Below, piece after piece: positions 1 through 10,691 of a stretch of DNA of 64,000 nt (the first letter of the stretch is position 1; every line of letters begins with the position of its first letter). A program made the translations under genes and the position numbers. Origin of the DNA: Diphasiastrum complanatum (taxonomy: Eukaryota; Streptophyta; Lycopodiopsida; Lycopodiales; Lycopodiaceae); NCBI GenBank assembly GCA_029204225.1, contig CM055109.1, positions 37,286,991 to 37,350,990 of the forward strand, read 5' to 3'. The notes below the pieces were generated by a model. It worked only from the letters and a program-made list of their open reading frames with translations. It was not told the DNA's origin and did not search any database.

Positions 1-396
1 CATCACTAAGGAGGATCCAAAACAAAGTTTTTTTTAATGTATACTCCATCGCTGCTCAGACAGCGAGCAACTACTCCCTTTTTTTTTGCGCTGGGAGGGG
101 CCCCTTGACACTGTCCGTTACCTCAACCTGAAGCAGAATTGCAAGTTGAGGAGGACTGCCACCTGTCCGCCTTTGGATAGTTCACGTGGCTAACTACCAA
201 GGGCCACACTACCGTTTTTTTTTTGAAAAATTTTCATCCAAAAAACCAAAAACAGCGAAGAAGGACCAATACACAAAAGTGCATAAAAAACACGATTTAA
301 GCCCGTTTTGAATTCCGTCAAAAGTATCGTAAAATACAAGAAATCTACTACGGATCAACGCACCTGCTTTCAGCATGCAGTGGCTCTGATACCATA
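1..396 (-). mobile_element. Chromovirus-type LTR retrotransposon, 5' leader running out of the window
   Basis: On the minus strand this stretch follows directly after an LTR (397-844) and a primer-binding site (382-394), so it is the untranslated leader of an LTR retrotransposon that continues to the left. I see no gag-like open frame in it; it holds several A/T runs. The family assignment rests on the LTR, which matches the LTR at 30379-30819, where it follows an integrase and chromodomain. Confidence 0.7.
382..394 (-). other. Primer-binding site (initiator-Met tRNA type)
   Basis: The minus strand reads TGGTATCAGAGCC two bases after the end of the LTR. This matches the 3' end of plant initiator-Met tRNA, the usual minus-strand DNA primer site of many plant LTR retrotransposons. 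It fixes the orientation: the LTR to its right is the 5' LTR and the element body lies to the left. Confidence 0.85.
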
Positions 397-844
397 TGTT
401 ACAATCTTACTTACTGCAAACCTCCAGGTGCCGGTTAACCACAAGAGATCGAACGATTCACGTTCCACCCCGCCATAGGACCTAATCCGGGTCCACCCAC
501 CGTGCCCTGGCCTGCGACCGTATCAAGCTGGATCCGACCTCCATCCTAGACGGCGTCCCATACCACCGCCTAGGCTCTCAGCCATCTCCTGCCTCACGCT
601 AGCAATACATCCTGGCCGTGCACATGCTCTCCATCCACCTCCTCCTAGGTAGACAGAATGGATGGCAAATGAGTCCTCCTCCCCTTGTATACCTCCAAGG
701 AGAGAGACTCCAAGCCATGTGCACTCCTGGATCATGACACGTGGCAACCATGCAGGTTCACGAGTCACCGGTCAAGTCTACAGGCCCAGTCATCGTCCCG
801 TCTCAAGTCTAGGTTTGGGACCCAAGGGGGTTGGGTTCCTAACA
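397..844 (-). repeat. 5' LTR of chromovirus (448 bp)
   Basis: On the minus strand it starts TGTTAGGAACCCAAC at 844 and ends in ..ACA at 397, with TG..CA ends. It aligns along its length to the plus-strand LTR at 30379-30819; shared blocks include the GGAGGTATACAAGG segment and the stretch around the GGAACGTGAATCGTTC motif. The right edge cuts exactly into the endonuclease frame of the LINE that begins at 845, so this retrotransposon inserted into an older LINE. The LINE 5' part should lie beyond the other end, outside the window. Confidence 0.85.
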
Positions 845-1471
845 GATATATTATTCCTCATGGAGACACACGAGAGCCCAGAGCGGGGACTTCCTTCATT
901 TCCTGGATATAGATGGGACTCAATATTCCAACGAGAGACTACATCTGCCAGTGGCCGAGGTTCAGGTGGGGTCGCCAGCTTGTACAGAGAGTCTCTCCAC
1001 TCGAGTATTGACTTCATTAGACATGACGAGCAGGCCCGCTATATATGCACTCGCATCATGGGTCAGGACATTCGTTTGGATAGAGATCTTTTTATTACAG
1101 CATGTCTTCATCTTTTGCTGAGGGTATTGGATCTCTATATCAGGACCTCTCACCAGATATTATCCGATTCTCAGAGCGGGGGCATATCCCGAACATCTTC
1201 GAGACAAACAAAGTTCTTCGACACCACGAACTAGCTGCATGTTCGTGCCCTTGACAATGATATGCTTAGAGTTACCAGGACTTCCGCGGATAGTTTGGGA
1301 CCTACTACTCCATATGGTGAGCACTTACTGCAGTTTGGAGAGGCATATGAGCTAGCCATTTATAATGGCTTACCCTGCTGGCCACATTCAGATAGTTATA
1401 CATGCCACCCTCACAGTGGAGGACATAGTGTCGTTGACTATCTCATGGGGTCACATCCTTTGTACCCATAG
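845..1471 (+). pseudogene. LINE-A copy 1, AP-endonuclease domain, broken
   Basis: This encodes the APE-type endonuclease of a non-LTR retrotransposon, which nicks target DNA so that reverse transcription can be primed there. Visible motifs are the METHESPERG block, GRGSGGVASLYR, the tail of the DNA-binding loop (CHPHSGGHSVVDYLMGS) and the EAYELAIYNGL block. It is closely related to the minus-strand copy at 21166-21786. Compared with that copy it has lost about 25 bp containing the GDLNAR metal-binding motif (near 1187) and another short piece near 1105, which shift the frame. Its 5' end is cut off by the LTR that ends at 844. It cannot be functional. Confidence 0.85.
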
Positions 1472-1568
1472 TCTATGACATCCACGTTTCCCCCACCACC
1501 CTTTCTGATCACTCATTTCTCTCCTTCGATAAGGGCACCTCCCACCCACTCATTCATCTACACTACCC

Positions 1569-3604
1569 ATGATTACCCAAGCACCCACATACAAATTTGA
1601 TCCCACTTACATGCCACTGTACCGGCAGTCCTTGGCTTCACTTTTACACTCCTTTCCTCATGACAGTGCAGTCAACACCCAGGCTGCTTTTCTCACCACC
1701 TCTCTCCACACGGTTGCATCACTAACTCTCCCCACAAAACCCCATCCCAAAATGACTCAATGCACACCTCAACCATTGCACCCTCCATGGTACGATACCG
1801 AGTGCGGTTCTCTTCATCAGTCATTAACCTATTCACGTATCCATGCTCCACATCTACTTCCATCTTCCCAACGCTCCTACCATCGTGTTCTCCGCCGTAA
1901 GAAGCGTTCCTATGATGATTCTGAAGGGAAACGTCTTCTTGACCTTCTTTTCAGTTCTTCCTCAGGCGCTTTTTGGCGTAAGTTCATTCCTCGCTCTCCA
2001 CCACCTTTTCTGGAGGACCTCCACATTTGGACTGATTACGCTACTAGCTTGTATACCGTCCCTACCGACTCACCTATCTCTATATCTCCACGACCATCTG
2101 AGTTCTCCCTCTTCACATCTGACATGGTACTTGCAGCCATTAAGAAGATGAAGTCCCACAAGGCCAGAGATATTGAAGACCTTGAGTCTGAACTAATTTC
2201 CCATGCCTCTGACTTACTCGCTCCCACCATAGCCACCCTTCTTAATTCCGCAGTTGTTTCCGGTCTCCCATCATCCTGGTGCACTAACATTATCCACCCC
2301 ATCCATAAGGATGGTGACCCCATGATTCCGAGTAACTACCGCACCATCATGATTGGGCATGTCCTGGCGAAACTATATGGTACTATACTTCGGTCTGTTG
2401 TGAGCTCAGAGGCGGAGACTAGGAGACTACATGCTATGGGTCAGGCAGGTTTTCGAGCCCATTACTCTACTACAGATCATATCTTCACCTTACGGGCCTT
2501 GATTGAGGAGGCTAAGCACAGGAGAGAGAGGGTTTACTGTTGTTTTGTGGACTTCAAGAAAGCCTTTGATTCCGTTCCTCGTTCATTGCTCATCCAGAGA
2601 CTCCGTGACCTCAACTTCTCCACCGACATCATTCTTGTTGTGATGGCACTTTTCGCTCTCACCAGTCCTCTTTGGCTTGTATATTGATGAGTTGGAGAGA
2701 GTCATTACACACTGTGGTGGTGCTGGTTGCAGGCTTGGGGACATCTTGATTGCTATCCTCCTTTATGCCGATGATGTGGTATTGGTCTCACCGACCAGAG
2801 AGGGTCTACAGCGACAGTTGGATTGCTTACATGAGTTTTGCACTAGATGGGGCCTAAGGGTGAACATTGGGAAGACCAAGGTTATGGTCTTCAACACTTC
2901 TCGAGCATTCATGCAGCGACAAGAGCTTATTTTTGATGGACAGGTTCTAGAGGTGGTCCCTTCCTATACATACCTGGGGATCCTTTTCTCGGGTCCTACT
3001 TTTAGCATGAGACAGGCCGCTACCACTCGACTAGGGAAGGGACATGCTTCCCTTGTTCAGCTAGAGCGATTTTGTTTCCGGAAGTCCATCCAGGATGCTC
3101 GCAATAAGTGTCGCCTCTTTGATACCATTGTCACCCCTACGGCTCTATATGCGGCAGAGGCATGGTGTATAGGTCTCCCCTCTTCACACTAGACCAGTCT
3201 TTCACGATTACAGACCACCATGGTAGCTCAGTTGATTCGAGCGAAGCCTTCTGTTCCACATGAGATTCTTCTGGCCGAGTTTGCAGTTCCACCTATACAG
3301 ATCGAGGCAGCTCTTCAGCTCAATACCTACATACAGAGGGTACAGGCGTTACCAGAGATAGACGATACATACAGATTGCACCATCCTCCTCACAGTGTCT
3401 TCATGATCAGGGCTGATGGAGTTTGAGGAGCATCTTATCTTTAGGTGCCTTGTATACTGTGAGATCAGAGGGCGATATCACTGCTTGTTTCGAGACATGC
3501 CTACCACTTTACGCTCTCTCATAGCCTATGAGGACCCACGATGTGTCGCTCTGATGGTACACGAGATGTTCATTTTGCGGAGAGATCTATACGAGACATC
3601 CTAG
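1569..3604 (+). pseudogene. LINE-A copy 1, reverse transcriptase and C-terminal zinc-finger region, broken
   Basis: This is the reverse transcriptase part of LINE ORF2. In order it shows the NYRTIMIGHVLAKLYG block, GQAGFRAHYSTTDHIFTLR, CCFVDFKKAFDSVPRSLL, then after a break YIDELERVIT, LLYADDVVLVS (catalytic YADD) and KTKVMVFNTSR. The C-terminal part carries a conserved region (ETWC-like block, IRAKPSVPHEI) and EFEEHLIFRC from the CCHC zinc finger. About 90 bp is missing at 2655 between the finger and palm blocks (the GVKQGCSLSP motif is lost), with a frame change at 2687, a stop at 3190, and a larger deletion between 3390 and 3415 that removes most of the C-terminal region. A dead copy. Confidence 0.9.
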
Positions 3605-3867
3605 CATTTTACCTGCACCAGACATCCTACACATAGACGTACTACTACACATGCTCATGCTCATGCTCATGCTCGTAGACGTTGCCAACCGGCTCCAGTG
3701 CTTTCTCATGTTGCGGCTCTCGCATACGTGTCTATTTTAGTTTGTACTAGATGTTTTTCTTTATTACAATTTTGGAGACATTTTATACGCTCCCATGGTT
3801 ACCACATACTTGACATGTACTTCATTAGTCTTATATGCCTTTTGGCATGGAAAAGACATTAATAAAG
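3605..3867 (+). other. LINE-A copy 1, 3' UTR with terminal hairpin
   Basis: An untranslated tail containing a short TGCTCA repeat near 3650 and the conserved stretch ACTTGACATGTAC found in all LINE copies here. At 3834-3849 the sequence ATGCC-TTTT-GGCAT forms a hairpin 18 bases before the AATAAAG end. The same hairpin, with different stem bases, recurs at the ends of five other copies, so it is probably an RNA element recognised by the LINE reverse transcriptase (inference). Confidence 0.8.
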
Positions 3868-3916
3868 CTTTCTTTCTTTCTGTTTGTCTGTCTGTGTCTA
3901 TGTCTGTGTCTGTCTG

Positions 3917-3955
<39 letters not shown>
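3868..3955 (+). repeat. LINE tail: (CTTT)n, TGTC-rich and (CT)n microsatellite
   Basis: Directly after AATAAAG come a few CTTT units, then TGTC-rich repeats, then (CT)n. The next LINE copy starts at 3957 without any other intervening sequence. Confidence 0.95.
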
Positions 3956-3956
3956 G

Positions 3957-5521
3957 GTCAAGCAGGGTTCCGCGCTCATTATTCCACTACAGATCACATA
4001 TTCACACTTCGAGCCATCATTGAGGAAGCTAGACACAGGAGAGAAAAGGTTTACTGTTGTTTTGTGGACTTCAGGAAAGCCTTTGATTATGTCCCACGCT
4101 ACTATTGGGGTCAAGCAGGGATGCTCTCTCTCACCAGTTCTCTTTGGATTATATATTGATGAGCTAGAGTAGGTCATGTGGTGGGGACGGTTGTCGCTGG
4201 GAGACATTCTGATTGCCATCCTTCTCTATGCGGATGATGTGGTACTAGTCTCCCGTACCAGAGAGGGATTACAGAGACAGTTGGACTATTTACACACTTT
4301 TTGTAGGGGTGAACCTCTCGAAGACCAAAGTTATGGTCTTCAATACCTCTCGAGCTTTTCATGCAACGCCAGGAGCTTACCTTTGATGGACAGTCCCTAG
4401 AGGTGGTTTCTTCATACACTTACCTGGGTGTGCTCTTCTCTGGTCCTACCTTCAGACTTGGGAAGGGCCACTCTTCCCTAGTCCAGCTGGAGAGATTCTG
4501 CTTTCGTAAGTCTATTCGGGATGCCCCGAGTAAGTGCAGACACCATCGTCACCCCTTCAGCCTTGTATGCGGCAGAGATATGGTGTACAGGACTATCATC
4601 TTCACACTGGTCCAGCATTTCACGCTTACAAACCACCATGTTAGCTCGCATGATCCAAGCGAAGCCCTTGGTTCCCCATGAGATCATCCTTGCGGAGTTT
4701 GCCACCCCCCCTATTCAGATTGAAGCAGCCTTCCAGCTTATCACGTACATCTAGAGAGCCCAGACACTTCCTGATACCGAGCAGAGATATACGCGGATTG
4801 CACTCATGTCCTCTCATCACCTTCAGACTCAGGGATACCGCCTATCATGGTTCTCTCAAGTATCACACTTCCTCATGGAAGCATTTGGTATCACTATCAC
4901 TGATCTCCCTTTGGGTTCACACCAATACATTAGACGTTTTTTATACAGATCATATCTCGACCATACTTGGCCTCACCAACTGGGGGTTAAGTCTGACTAC
5001 TATCAGACTCACTGGGAGTTAAGCCTGACTACTACCAGACTCACTTTTTGGAGCAGGATGCCATTGGTCTTGCAGTTTTACCTCGCTATTTGTCCTCTAG
5101 ACTATCACACGGTCTCCGTTTCACTTTGGGACAATTCAGAGTCTCCTCACATCAGTTGGCTATTGAGACAGGCAGATTCCAGGGTACACCACGAGAGGAG
5201 AGACTATGCCTACTGTGTCCCCTACATGAGATAGAGTCTGAGGAGCATTTCATCTTCAAATGCCCCATATATTATGAGATTAGACTCATAGTCATGCAGC
5301 AGTTCACACTTCTCGCCTTGTCACGAGAGCACACAGTTTTCACCCTCCTAGACAACGTCAGCGATGGTCCATACCTCCTGATACAGCTCGTATTACATCT
5401 TTTTTCAGCAGCAGCACTATATGATACTACTCTACTCCTGGCAGCTATTCTTGCTCCCACATATGGACAGTTGGCAGTTTGTAGTTTACAGTTATATTAC
5501 TCATTTCTCTTTTATGCATAG
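3957..5521 (+). pseudogene. LINE-A copy 2, 5'-truncated reverse transcriptase to C-terminus
   Basis: This copy starts inside the reverse transcriptase at GQAGFRAHYSTTDHIFTLR, immediately after the CT tail of copy 1. It continues with CCFVDFRKAFDYVPR, a deletion of about 80 bp, GVKQGCSLSP (split across frames), LLYADDVVLVSRTREGLQ, and the C-terminal region ending in a zinc finger with the order C-x2-C-x8-H-x4-C (CLLCPLHEIESEEHFIFKC, 5208-5265). Frame changes occur near 4110, 4310, 4465 and 4535 and there is a stop at 4753. It looks like a normal 5'-truncated LINE insertion that later decayed. Confidence 0.88.
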
Positions 5522-5663
5522 TTTTTCTTGGAGACGTTTATATACGCTCCCATGGTTTTCACATACTTGACATGTACTCCTTTTGGTCTTATATGCCTTT
5601 TGGCATGGAAAAGACATTAATAGAGCTTTCTTTCTTTCTTTCTTTCTCTCTCTCTCTCTCTCT
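5522..5663 (+). other. LINE-A copy 2, 3' end with hairpin and CTTT/CT tail
   Basis: It contains the conserved block ACTTGACATGTAC and the terminal hairpin ATGCC-TTTT-GGCAT at 5592-5607, identical to that of copy 1, followed by ATTAATAGAG, six CTTT units and (CT)n up to 5663. The next LINE piece begins right after. Confidence 0.88.
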
Positions 5664-6363
5664 CGAGCGAAGTTTGCTTCCCCTCCCTTGGTTATCGGTG
5701 CTATGTTCCAGATCATTACCTTTCTTCACAGGATATCAGAGTTAGATACTTCCAGATATGTTGTTGCTGCTCTCACTTCATCCCGCACCATTGCTGGACA
5801 GGGAGCCAAGCATTCTTGGTATGGCAGTGTCTCAGCCCTTCTTCAAACTTGGGGCTTATCTGTACTTGATCTTCCGAGCGGGACCCATGCTTCTATCATA
5901 CAGCAGATTTATCGGAGCTATAGACGCACTATATGGTCACAGCCTGACCCTGATAAGGTCAAGATACATTTCTACGGAACACATCTACTACGGTTGGATA
6001 CTACGGGCATTCCTATCCTTCCAGCATATCTTACACAGCCACTATCTTTTGGTCTGAGGTACCGTATGGGATAGCTTCGAGTCTCTTCTCATCAGCTTGC
6101 TATCGAGACGGGTAGATACACGGACACCCCCAGATTGCAGAGGATATGTCAGCTAAGCTCTCTTTAGGAGGTGAAGGATGAGTTTCATTTCATCTTTTGT
6201 TGTTCAGTATATTATGAGATCAGAGGGCGATACCATTGTTTATACACAGATACTCCTCTCACGCTACGATCCTCCCTCGAGTATCCAGACCCCAGATGTG
6301 TAGGTCTTCCATTGAGAGAGATGTATACTCTACGAGCTTCACTTCTACCTATACTCCCAGAGG
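5664..6363 (+). pseudogene. LINE-B copy 3, C-terminal fragment of ORF2
   Basis: This is a fragment of a second LINE family. It reads AKFASPPLVIGAMFQIITF, SVSALLQTWGLSVLDLPSGT and HLLRLDTTGIPILPAYL, each matching the minus-strand LINE-B copy at 14505-15404. Stops occur at 6072 and near 6165. It starts mid-protein directly after the CT tail of copy 2. It ends without a 3' UTR at about 6363, where the endonuclease of another LINE (copy 4) begins, so it is a chimeric junction or a deletion. Confidence 0.85.
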
Positions 6364-8116
6364 GACATCTATATTGCAATATGTTATTTTCCACCGGATA
6401 TATCCTCCCTTTTAGTCAGGGATAGTTCTCCATATATGGATTTGTCTAGAGATATTATTAGGTTCTCGGATAGAGGACATATTTTATTGGTTGGGGACTT
6501 TAATGCCCAGACTGGATCACGTCAGACATCATTTCATGTTGTGGACCAAGATCCTCTACATATTAGGGCATTAGACAGTGATGGGCTTGGGCTTTTGCGA
6601 CATTCTACAGATGAGGACGGGCCGATTACAAATTATTTACAGTACTTTTTACAGTTGGGAGAGGCTCACGAGCTTGCCATTTTTAATGGCATTGACAGGT
6701 GGCTTCCTCCAGTGATTTCACTTGTCATCCTCGCAGCAGTGGCCACAGTGTGGTAGACTACCTCATGGATCACCTTCTCTTCTTCCTCATATCACTACCT
6801 TCACCATTACATGTACTACTCCCTCTGATCATTTTTTTCTCTCTTTCCAATTAGGAACACAGCTCATTGTCGCTTCTATTTCCCAACCATCTTTCCCTCT
6901 GCCCCACGATATCATTTTGAGACTCCCATACATTCCCATTTATCCGGCTTCTTTCACCTCCCTTCTACATCATTTCCCACACAACTCCACCATTGAACAC
7001 CAGTCTGACTTCCTCACTAATGCCTTACACACTGCAACTTCCCTTTCTTTTCCACCCACAAAATCCAAAACAAAAAATGACTCCTCCAGAGATCTAAGTC
7101 AGCCCTGGTATGATGATGAATGCCGCCAACTTCATAATCAGCTTAAACATGCATATGCCACTTCTCTCCCATCTATACGGGATATAAATCGCACATATAG
7201 TCAAAAGAAGGCCTATGATATCAAAGAAGGGAGACGGCTTATTAACCTTCTCTTAGTTCCTCTTCCGAAGCCTTTTGACGTGAATTCATTTCTCGTACTC
7301 CTCCTCCCACTTTCACTGGTTTACATACTTGGGCAGAATACGCAAAGTCTCTATATATACTATTAACACCACTTCTCCCATTATCATCTCACCCCGTCCT
7401 TCATCCTTCGACCTTTTCACCCCCAACATGATATTTGAATCCATTAAACACCTTAATAGTCGTCGTGCCCATGATATTGAAGGCGAAAGATATACTCTCC
7501 CCCATCCTTTTTGATATTCTTAACCAAGCTGTGATTCAGGGCTTCCCTACCTCCTGGTGTACCAATGTCATACATCCCATTCACAAAGGAGGTAATCCCA
7601 TGAGGCCAGAGAACTATCGCACTATTCTGGTTGGCAATATTATGGCAAACGTTTATGGCTCTGTTCTTCATACGACAATCAGTAGTGAAGCCGAGATCAG
7701 ACGTTTACTGGCCTTGGGACAGGCAGGTTTCCGACCTCATTACTCCACCTCAGATCATATTTTCACCTTGAGGTCTATTATTGAGGAGGCCAGGTCCAGA
7801 CAGGAAGAGGTATACAGTTGTTTAAGGCCTTCAATTCCGAGACACCTTCTTATCCAAAGACTACAGGATCTTGGTTTCCATTCAGATAGTCTTGGCGATT
7901 ATGGGCCTATATGAGAGAGTCATAGGTTGTTTCCGATCTGAGGAGGGCATATCACAGCAAGTTCATAGCACCATTGGAGTGAAGCAGGGATGTTCATTAT
8001 CCCCTACTCTGTTTGGACTTTATATTGATGAGCTAGAGAGGATGATTATGCAAGATGGAGGTGAGGGTTGTACTTTGTGACCTACTGATCTCGATTCTAC
8101 TATATGTCGATGATGT
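6364..8116 (+). pseudogene. LINE copy 4, endonuclease and first half of reverse transcriptase
   Basis: The endonuclease part shows SRDIIRFSDRGHILLVGDFN with the GDFNAQ metal-binding motif intact (6490-6510), ELAIFNGIDRW and a frame-shifted HSGGHSVVDYL region near 6740. After a linker the reverse transcriptase shows GNIMANVYGSVL, GQAGFRPHYSTSDHIFTLR and GVKQGCSLSPTLFGLYIDEL, then LLYVDD at 8097-8115. Frame changes near 6735, 7260, 7330, 7480 and 7830 make it non-coding. A solo LTR (8117-8507) interrupts it directly after the catalytic Y-V-D-D codons. The sequence is related to, but distinct from, LINE-A, and closest to the copy at 39025. Confidence 0.87.
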
Positions 8117-8507
8117 TGTTGAAATAAATGCCTATTTTTCCCCTTAAGGCTTGTATACTTGTAACTTGTAAGTTGTGCATAAGACATGGGGGTAAAACAT
8201 TTATGTACATAGTACAACCCACTTGTGCTAATTAGGCAAGTAATAACAAGTAGGTTGAGGACCCATGTGGGTTCTAGAGCTAGAATTAGCAAGACACCAC
8301 CTCTATACATTACATGCTAAATGTAGCCCGGAGTTTGGAGGGGTTTCCACGCCCTACTACTCTTTGAATAATCATTCAAGTTGTGTGAGCTTTGAAGTCC
8401 TCTCTCTCTTGCTTTTGTGTTCTACTCCATAGCTGGTTTTTTCAAGCTTTCATAGTGTGCTTACTATGCTGTTATGATACTCCATAGCTAGGCCTTGGAA
8501 TTTGTCA
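8117..8507 (+). repeat. Solo LTR, probably Copia type (391 bp)
   Basis: The insertion starts TGTTGAAATAAATGCC and ends TTTGTCA (TG..CA), and splits the LINE reverse transcriptase exactly once. Rejoining its flanks restores one frame. Flanking 5-mers are GATGT (8112-8116) and AATGT (8508-8512), a target duplication with one mismatch. The start resembles the LTR of the Copia element at 34196-39022 (TGTTAGAAATAAATGA on its coding strand). No internal genes are left, so it is most likely the product of LTR-LTR recombination. The strand is taken from the TGTTGAAATAA start. Confidence 0.7.
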
Positions 8508-9780
8508 AATGTTGCACTCATGTCACGTTCCAGAGAGGGGTTACAGAGACATCTAGACGCTTTATGCTCTTTCTGTTCACGATGGGGTTTGTCTGTGAAC
8601 ATTGCGAAGACCAAAGCTATGGTTGTCAACACATCTCGGACATTCATGCAGCGTCAAGAGCTTCTATGGGATGGCCATCCTTGGGAGGTTGTTTCTTCAT
8701 ACACATACTTGGGGGTCCTCATCTCTGGTCCAATATTTAGTATGAGACACGCCGCTCTTGCCATGCTAGGTATTAGGTAAGGGACACACATCATTGGTCC
8801 AGCTTGAGAGGCTTTGTTTCAGACGATACATACGTGATGCTCCGAGTAAGTGTCGTCTGTTCGATATCATGGTCACACCGACAGTTATGTATGCAGCAGA
8901 GACTTGGTGTATGGGTTTCACTTCCTCTGAGTGGGCTGACATATCTCGACTACAAATTACTATGCTTTCACATATGATTCGAGCGAAACCTTCTGTCCCT
9001 CACCAGATTATACTTGCTGAGTTTGCAGTTCCTCCATTAGAGGTCGAGGCTATTTTTCGGATTGCTCTTTTCCTTCAGAGACTGATGTAGGTGGACAGCA
9101 GAGAGTCCAGATATTCCTATGCGGCCCTTACCTCATCACGGTTAGTCCACAGGTAGGGTTTTCATTTCTCATGGTTTTCTCAGGCAGGAAGGCTACTTGA
9201 CTACATCGGTATTTCTTTATTGTCACTTCCGGAGGACACACATCACCATATCCGTCAGTCTATATACAAATCCTACATATACAGAGTTTGGGAGGGACAG
9301 CTTGGAGTGAAGTCCCTATGCTACAGATCCATCTTTATGGAGACCGACTATACGAGTTGTACTATCTCCCTCAGATATCTAGATGGAGGTTTGTCACATG
9401 GTTTGAGATTTATATTGGGACAATTTATCATCTCATCAGCTACACATTGAGACAGGCTATTTTCATGGACCACCTAGAGAGACTAGAGTTTGTTAGATGT
9501 GTTCACTTGGGGAGATTGAGGACGAAAATCATTTCATTTTCAGATGCCCAGTTTATTATGAGATTAGAGGACGCTACCAAGACTCCTCCAGGTCACTTCA
9601 GGCTTTGATCACATATGAGGATCCTCGCTGTGTAGCTTTGATGAGATGATGCTTTTGAGACGAGACTTAGTCAGTGCTCAGATCGGTATGGATCCCCAGA
9701 CCAATATCACAGACTTCTTTTCCAGACGTAGACAGAGGCCCATCCATATAATCCTGGCTATAAAATTCTCTTCTTAGTTA
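8508..9780 (+). pseudogene. LINE copy 4, second half of reverse transcriptase and C-terminus
   Basis: It resumes after the solo LTR with SRSREGLQRHLDALCSFCSR, KTKAMVVNTSRTFMQRQ, SSYTYLGVLISGP and MYAAETWCMGF. It continues into the C-terminal region (IRAKPSVPHQIILAEFAVPP, then a frame change near 9088) and a degraded zinc-finger block around 9500-9570 (HFIFRCPVYYEIRG split by frame). Stops and frame changes at 8780, 9090 and 9450 show that it is dead. Confidence 0.86.
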
Positions 9781-9887
9781 GCTACCATGTTTTTAGTTAA
9801 GTTGTTTGACGGCATTGATCCATCTGAGCTCCATCTCTTTTGATGTGCTGTTTGGTCTTATATGCCTTAGGGCATGGAAAAGACGTT
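9781..9887 (+). other. LINE copy 4, 3' UTR end with hairpin
   Basis: The conserved 3' hairpin is ATGCC-TTAG-GGCAT at 9861-9876, with the same stem as copies 1 and 2 but a different loop. The usual ending GGAAAAGACATTAATAAAG is interrupted after GACGTT by the small hAT element 9888-10125 and resumes at 10134 as AATGAAT followed by (CT)n. Confidence 0.85.
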
Positions 9888-10125
9888 TAAGGTTACACCC
9901 CGATTCGAACCGGCCAATTCTTTCCGGTTCTTTCCCGTTCGAACCATCAGGCCAAGTTCGAATCGGAAAACGGTTCGAACCAAAAAAAAAAAAAAAAAAA
10001 ATTCCAAAACGTTTTTTTTGGCTTTTTGAGTTTTTTTTTTTTTAAAATCCGGTTCGAACTAGATTCCGGTTCGAACCGGCTCCGAATGGTTCGAACAGTT
10101 CGAACAGCGGTTCGATGCAACCTTG
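9888..10125. mobile_element. Non-autonomous hAT-type element (238 bp) with exact 8-bp target duplication
   Basis: The flanking 8-mers AAGACGTT at 9880-9887 and 10126-10133 are identical, as expected for hAT transposition. The ends are inverted: TAAGGTTACA on the left against CAAGGTTGCA on the right strand, like common plant hAT termini. There is no coding capacity. The inside holds eight copies of the palindrome TTCGAA (9904, 9938, 9957, 9974, 10053, 10070, 10090, 10099), mostly within a larger GGTTCGAACC palindrome, arranged as two clusters around an A/T-rich centre. These may be transposase-binding subterminal repeats (inference). It sits in the 3' end of LINE copy 4. Confidence 0.85.
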
Positions 10126-10133
10126 AAGACGTT

Positions 10134-10137
10134 AATG

Positions 10138-10190
<53 letters not shown>
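10134..10190 (+). repeat. (CT)n tail of LINE copy 4
   Basis: A run of about 25 CT units following AATGAAT, which is the displaced end of LINE copy 4. It lies in the GCP6 intron (minus strand) to the left of the exon at 10296. Confidence 0.9.
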
Positions 10191-10195
<5 letters not shown>

Positions 10196-10295
10196 TTCAA
10201 AATGGAAGAAGCGGCACCTTCATAAACATGGAGACACAAAGCAACAATGTTACAATTTGATAAAAGGGTACAATGCTTTGCTGTCTACATCTCAC

Positions 10296-10691
10296 CACAC
10301 TTGATTTAGGAAATGACTTTTTTAACAAGTCCTTGTCCCTTTCCCTAGCCGTTATCAAATCTTTAAAAAGAGCCTCGAACTGATTTTTCATAATCTCGCA
10401 TCGTTTCTCTCTTTTATACTCCAACTTTTCAAGATTATTCTTGCTGAACACCAACACAGGCATGGATGTGGTGTTGAAAAATGAAAAGTCATCACAAGAG
10501 TCAGAAAGAGCTTCAACAGGTTTCTCTTGAGCATTTGAAGTCGATTTCTCAATACAATCAAGTACCCCAAGTTGTTGTGCAAATGATTGTGTTTCAGGAA
10601 GCTGCAACAAGACTTGTAATTGCTGGCCTGCTCGAACAAGTTCTGTGCAAACTTCAGCCAGAAAGCTTGGTAAACACACTCCTTTCCGTAC
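10296..10691 (-). CDS. GCP6: Gamma-tubulin complex component 6, internal exon (132 codons)
   Basis: The exon is bounded on the minus strand by ACAG/GTACGG (acceptor) and GTGTG/GTGAGA (donor), phase 0 at both ends. It encodes VRKGVCLPSFLAEV followed by LVRAGQQLQVLLQLPE, a block that in plant GCP6 proteins follows the GRIP1 motif (known family feature from memory), and then a charged helical segment (KLEYKREKRCEIMKNQFEAL). GCP6 helps assemble gamma-tubulin ring complexes that nucleate microtubules. The spacing to the preceding exon is a short 177-bp intron (10692-10868). The next exon would lie beyond the left edge, so the intron there exceeds 10.2 kb. No stop or frameshift is seen. The acceptor lacks a strong pyrimidine tract. 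Confidence 0.82.

Noticed and set aside
523-768. Open frame on the minus strand inside the LTR 397-844, and similar ones at 685-912
   Set aside because: Non-coding LTR sequence; its counterpart at 30379-30819 does not keep the frame.
3884-4023. Open frames made of long Leu-Ser or Glu-Arg repeats (also at 10141, 11788, 12543, 18834, 41224, 41436)
   Set aside because: They are translations of (CT)n or (GA)n microsatellites, open in all frames by composition.
9888-10125. tRNA gene suggested by GGTTCGAACC B-box-like motifs
   Set aside because: No cloverleaf or A-box at proper distance, the motif recurs eight times, and the segment has hAT ends with target duplication.
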